Assembly (NCBI GenBank): GCA_002010365.1
Contig: MTNL01000096.1
Coordinates: 1 to 7,891, forward strand
Source: Candidatus Acetothermia bacterium JdFR-50
Lineage (GTDB): Bacteria > Bipolaricaulota > Bipolaricaulia > Bipolaricaulales > Bipolaricaulaceae
Length of the DNA: 7,891 bases
Direction of reading: 5' to 3'
Part shown: piece after piece, positions 5,238 to 7,891 of the stretch
How the letters are laid out: each line of letters begins with the position of its first letter
How positions within the stretch are numbered: the first letter of the stretch is position 1
Notes under the pieces: generated by a model
Seen by the model: only the letters and a program-made list of their open reading frames with translations
Databases searched by the model: none
Told to the model about the DNA's origin: nothing
Position numbers and translations under genes: made by a program

Positions 5238-6392
5238 CTAGGATGGGACCTGTTCAGGCTCCAGGCGTTCATAGCCCCAACGCTCCAGGGCGAACCCCCA
5301 ACGCCGGTTCACCACCGCGATGGCCGCCGGGTCCAGCCGGTAGGTGTTCTTCCGGTAGCCGGAAACGGAGCGCAGGTAGGCGCGGAAGTCCGGCTCGGCG
5401 GCGGCGAACCCCGGTAGCCGCAGCTCCCCGTAGATGCGGCGGAGCTCGTCCAGGGGCGCCCGCTCCAGGTCCTCGAATCGCACCTCGACCAGGTTTCCGG
5501 CGGGGATCAGATGCCGGTCGGCGAGGTACCGCTTCATCAGCCGCTCATAGAACTCCAGGACGTTCTCCTCGATCTCTCGGGGATCGACCCTCTGCAGCTG
5601 CGACCGGGGGAGCACGGTGCGGTGGAGGTGCAGCGTGGATAGGAAGACGCGGTAGGGATTGCGGTAGATGTGGATAAACTTGGCCTCCGGGAAGAGGCGG
5701 AGGAGGACCCGGATCCGCGCGGTGTTGGCGCAGTTCTTCAGCACCAATCTCTTCCCCCCGGAGGCCAGGGTGGCCTTGCGCAGTAGCGTGAGGTAGGTCC
5801 CCTCCCAGCGCTCCAGCTCCGCATGGGAAATCCCCTCAAGCAGCACATACCGCTCGAAGAAGTACCGGACCCGCCGGGGGAAGCTGAATCCGTGCAGGAA
5901 CGAGTAGGGCGACATGTTGGCCAGGGCGAACTCGTCCTCCTCGGGGGCATCGAGGAGAAGAGGCACGTTGTCTATCAGCCGGGTGGGGTAGCGCTTCCGT
6001 GTCTCCCTCTCCAAGAACCTCTTTATCCTCCCCCCGCCGATGAGGAAGAACCCCGGCGCCATGGCCTGGAACGTGGTGAGGTAGCCGAACCGCTTGTCCC
6101 GGCACAGGAGATGGTGGAGGAACGTGGTCCCGCTCCGCCAGTGTCCGATGATGAAGATGGGGGACGGGTGGATCTCTGTGCGGCGGATGGCCCTCCCGTA
6201 ACGGAGGCGTTCCCCCAGCCTGAGGGAGCCGGTGAACAGGGTGCTGGCGCACACGAACAGACATCGGGGAAGGAACTCCCGGTCCACCGCGCCTCCTCGG
6301 CGGAGGACCCCCAGCCAGCTGCGGAAGGACCCCAGGGCGACGGGGTGCTCCAGGTGTGAGGGCCGCCGCGCGCCGCCTTCGCTCCGGCTCAT
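5238..6392 (-). CDS. PAPS-dependent sulfotransferase (Sulfotransfer_3-like)
   Basis: A 384-residue enzyme predicted to move a sulfuryl group from PAPS to a hydroxyl or amine acceptor. The 5'-phosphosulfate loop is IIGHWRSGTTFLHHLL (81-96). The 3'-phosphate site is KFIHIYRNPYRVFLST (238-253), with Arg244 and Ser252. PEEDEFALANMSPYSF (150-165) and LVLKNCANTARIRVLLRLFP (216-235) are further family blocks; related enzymes more often read K(S/T)PAHT at the latter. The C-terminus has YRKNTYRL (346-353) and a WGFALERWGYE ending, both common in this group. A hydrophobic stretch at 41-57 may bind the membrane surface. The start is ATG 6392, which overlaps the stop of the upstream gene as ATGA. There is no good Shine-Dalgarno site, so translation probably depends on re-initiation. 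An in-frame extension back to 6578 lies inside the upstream gene and was discarded. The acceptor is unknown. Confidence 0.92.
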   Translation of the reverse strand: MSRSEGGARRPSHLEHPVALGSFRSWLGVLRRGGAVDREFLPRCLFVCASTLFTGSLRLGERLRYGRAIRRTEIHPSPIFIIGHWRSGTTFLHHLLCRDKRFGYLTTFQAMAPGFFLIGGGRIKRFLERETRKRYPTRLIDNVPLLLDAPEEDEFALANMSPYSFLHGFSFPRRVRYFFERYVLLEGISHAELERWEGTYLTLLRKATLASGGKRLVLKNCANTARIRVLLRLFPEAKFIHIYRNPYRVFLSTLHLHRTVLPRSQLQRVDPREIEENVLEFYERLMKRYLADRHLIPAGNLVEVRFEDLERAPLDELRRIYGELRLPGFAAAEPDFRAYLRSVSGYRKNTYRLDPAAIAVVNRRWGFALERWGYERLEPEQVPS

Positions 6393-7891
6393 GGTTCCGC
6401 GTCGCTGATCATGACCAGCCCGAAGATGGTGGTGGAGTAGAGGACGCCGCCGTTCGGGTGGATGAACAGGGCCCCCGCCCAGTTGTTGTAGCCCAGGCCC
6501 GTCCCCACCAGCTTCTTGTAGACGGTCTTTCCGGTGGCGAAGTCGATGGCGGTGAGGTACCACTTGGTGATCGGACAAGCTTCGTTACGCCAGTACATGT
6601 AGACCAAGCCGTTCCCCAGCGACAGCTTGAACACCCCGATGCTCTTCTCCTCGCTCGTCCAGACCTCCTGGCAGGTGTAGGAGCCATCGGGGTTCCTTAC
6701 CAGGTCGACCCGGGTGAGGCCGCCCACCGGACGGGAACGGGGGAAGATGTGGCGCCCCCAGTTGTTCTCCACCAGGACCGAGTACACGCCCGTGCCCCTC
6801 CCGCTTGCGTCGGCGTGCTCGAAGCAGACCACGCTGACGTCGGTGCCGCTCTTTCCCTCCTGGAACAGCGGCTGGCGGCACACCACCTCCCCATCGGAGC
6901 GCCGCACGAAAAGGAGATTGATCCGGGGCTCGGCGTTGTCGGTGATCACCACGAACCCGTCCTCCGGGCTCCCCACCAGGGACACGGAGGTCCCGGACCC
7001 CCGGGAGATGTGCCCGGCCTTCTTCCGGGACCCGCGGTCGTAGGGCGTGCGCCAGGCCACCACGACGTCACCGTCCTCGCCCAGGACGAACCGGTACAGC
7101 GCGTGGTCGGACACGATGAAGACGCCGTCCTCGCCCACGGCGAACGAGTTCTCGATCACTTCCCCTTCCAGGCGCAGAGAGTGGACCTCGCCGGTGGCGA
7201 TCTCGATGGTGCCCACTATCCCCTGGGTGGTGGCGTACCAGTAGTACTCCCCTCCCCAATCGGGGAGCACCCAGGCCACGCTGTCCTGGTGGGGCCAGCC
7301 CATGGGAACTACATAGTCGCGGAGGTCGTATTCGCGTACTAGCTCGAACTCGCCGCCCGGCTCGGGCACCTGGATCACCAGAACGGTGTTCCGGGTGGTG
7401 GGCACGATGGCGCGGTCTTCGTTGTCGAGGTAGAAGTACATGCCCGCCCCGATGTACTCCCAGGGCATGACCCCCTGGAGTAACCAATAAATGGGCCGGG
7501 GCGGGAGGTCGTAGGAGGCCAATTCCTCCAGGATGTAGGGATCCATGAGCTCAAGCTGGAACCGCCGCCCGTTGCTGTACACCGCCACCAGGCGGCCGTA
7601 TCTATCGAAGGTGATCGTCCCGTAACCCCCAAAGCCCTGGGTCCGCGACCTCACCCGGAGGTCCGGGCCGATGGGGCCGCTGGCCTCGTAGGCGTCGCTC
7701 ATATAGGCGTCGCAGTGCATGTTGCTGGCTCCGTTTGCCGCCATGTACGGATGCCGGGGGATCTCCACATGGGGAATGGGGCGGGGGTTCCACCCGGGGA
7801 GATAGGCCATGAAGTCGTCACACCCCGGCGGCGGCTCGGCCCCGCGGTGGACCAGGGAGTTCCACCCCCAGATGAAATACTCCCAGGGATA
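6389..7891 (-). CDS. Partial beta-propeller-like protein of unknown function, coupled to the sulfotransferase
   Basis: The frame stays open to the right edge, adding at least 27 residues (starting YPWEYFIWGW) before the ATG at 7810, so the real start is outside and 500 residues are seen. The visible part is rich in repeated short beta-strand units of propeller type: GTITFDRYGRLVAVYSNG, NSFAVGEDGVFIVSDHALYR, YLTAIDFATGKTVYKKLVG and GALFIHPNGGVLYSTTIFGL. These recall quinoprotein or NHL-type blades. Near the start is HPYMAANGASNMHCDAYMSD, which I recall as conserved among uncharacterised bacterial homologues. No catalytic motif or cofactor site is evident, and any signal peptide would be off the window. 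It overlaps the sulfotransferase start by four bases, pointing to a shared role. A PAPS-independent arylsulfotransferase propeller was considered but its key motifs were not seen. Confidence 0.8.
   Translation of the reverse strand, partial: YPWEYFIWGWNSLVHRGAEPPPGCDDFMAYLPGWNPRPIPHVEIPRHPYMAANGASNMHCDAYMSDAYEASGPIGPDLRVRSRTQGFGGYGTITFDRYGRLVAVYSNGRRFQLELMDPYILEELASYDLPPRPIYWLLQGVMPWEYIGAGMYFYLDNEDRAIVPTTRNTVLVIQVPEPGGEFELVREYDLRDYVVPMGWPHQDSVAWVLPDWGGEYYWYATTQGIVGTIEIATGEVHSLRLEGEVIENSFAVGEDGVFIVSDHALYRFVLGEDGDVVVAWRTPYDRGSRKKAGHISRGSGTSVSLVGSPEDGFVVITDNAEPRINLLFVRRSDGEVVCRQPLFQEGKSGTDVSVVCFEHADASGRGTGVYSVLVENNWGRHIFPRSRPVGGLTRVDLVRNPDGSYTCQEVWTSEEKSIGVFKLSLGNGLVYMYWRNEACPITKWYLTAIDFATGKTVYKKLVGTGLGYNNWAGALFIHPNGGVLYSTTIFGLVMISDAEP

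Noticed and set aside
4895..5677. Plus-strand open frame crossing the gap and both minus-strand genes
   Set aside because: It overlaps two supported genes and the promoter, its translation is Arg/Ser/Pro-rich and it has no recognisable domain.
6393..6578. 62-codon N-terminal extension of the sulfotransferase
   Set aside because: The extension is His/Arg/Gly-rich and lies wholly inside the propeller gene. ATG 6392 in an ATGA overlap gives a normal family N-terminus.
6356..7342. Long plus-strand open frame (328 codons) opposite the propeller gene
   Set aside because: It lies antisense to a frame with clear propeller composition, has low-complexity His/Pro/Asp/Val-rich content and no ribosome binding site. 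It is a product of GC-rich codon structure.

Overview
The window is GC-rich bacterial DNA with tight spacing, strong Shine-Dalgarno sites (GGAGG, AGGAGG), one GTG start and intrinsic terminators. I see no tRNA, rRNA, insertion sequence, CRISPR array or phage gene. The taxon cannot be fixed from sequence alone. A TatT-like periplasmic TPR protein together with cysteine-rich PKD-repeat surface proteins brings to mind lineages such as Candidatus Bipolaricaulota (Acetothermia), but that is a low-confidence impression from memory.

Plus strand, left half. Positions 2-1702 hold the 3' part of a large secreted or surface protein. It runs from the end of a von Willebrand factor A-like domain, through 13 unbroken RTX calcium-binding nonapeptides and a linker with two CxxC motifs, to three K319L/PKD-like beta-sandwich repeats with a conserved cysteine pair in each. 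A clear intrinsic terminator follows (1724-1750). Next come a small class I SAM-dependent methyltransferase of the UbiE/METTL7-like type (1805-2368), a second terminator-like hairpin (2463-2500), and an overlapping gene pair for an ABC-2 type exporter: ATPase 2517-3314 and permease 3283-4119.

Minus strand, right half. The permease meets a convergent gene stop-to-stop, with no base between the two stop codons (TGATCA). That gene (4120-4974) encodes an exported TPR protein resembling the TatT component of TRAP transporters. It has its own candidate promoter (4996-5025), and no other TRAP genes are visible. A 263-base non-coding gap separates it from a two-gene unit read in the same direction. 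The upstream member is a large beta-propeller-like protein cut off by the right edge of the window (6389-7891). The downstream member is a PAPS-dependent sulfotransferase (5238-6392), joined to it by a 4-base ATGA overlap.

How the genes work together: the ABC pair should form one exporter, and the propeller and sulfotransferase are probably translationally coupled and may serve one process. The RTX/PKD protein and the TatT-like protein appear to be independent extracytoplasmic functions. No clearly new defence or mobile system is visible. The least ordinary items are the Cys-rich RTX/PKD architecture, the propeller-sulfotransferase pair and the orphan TatT-like gene.
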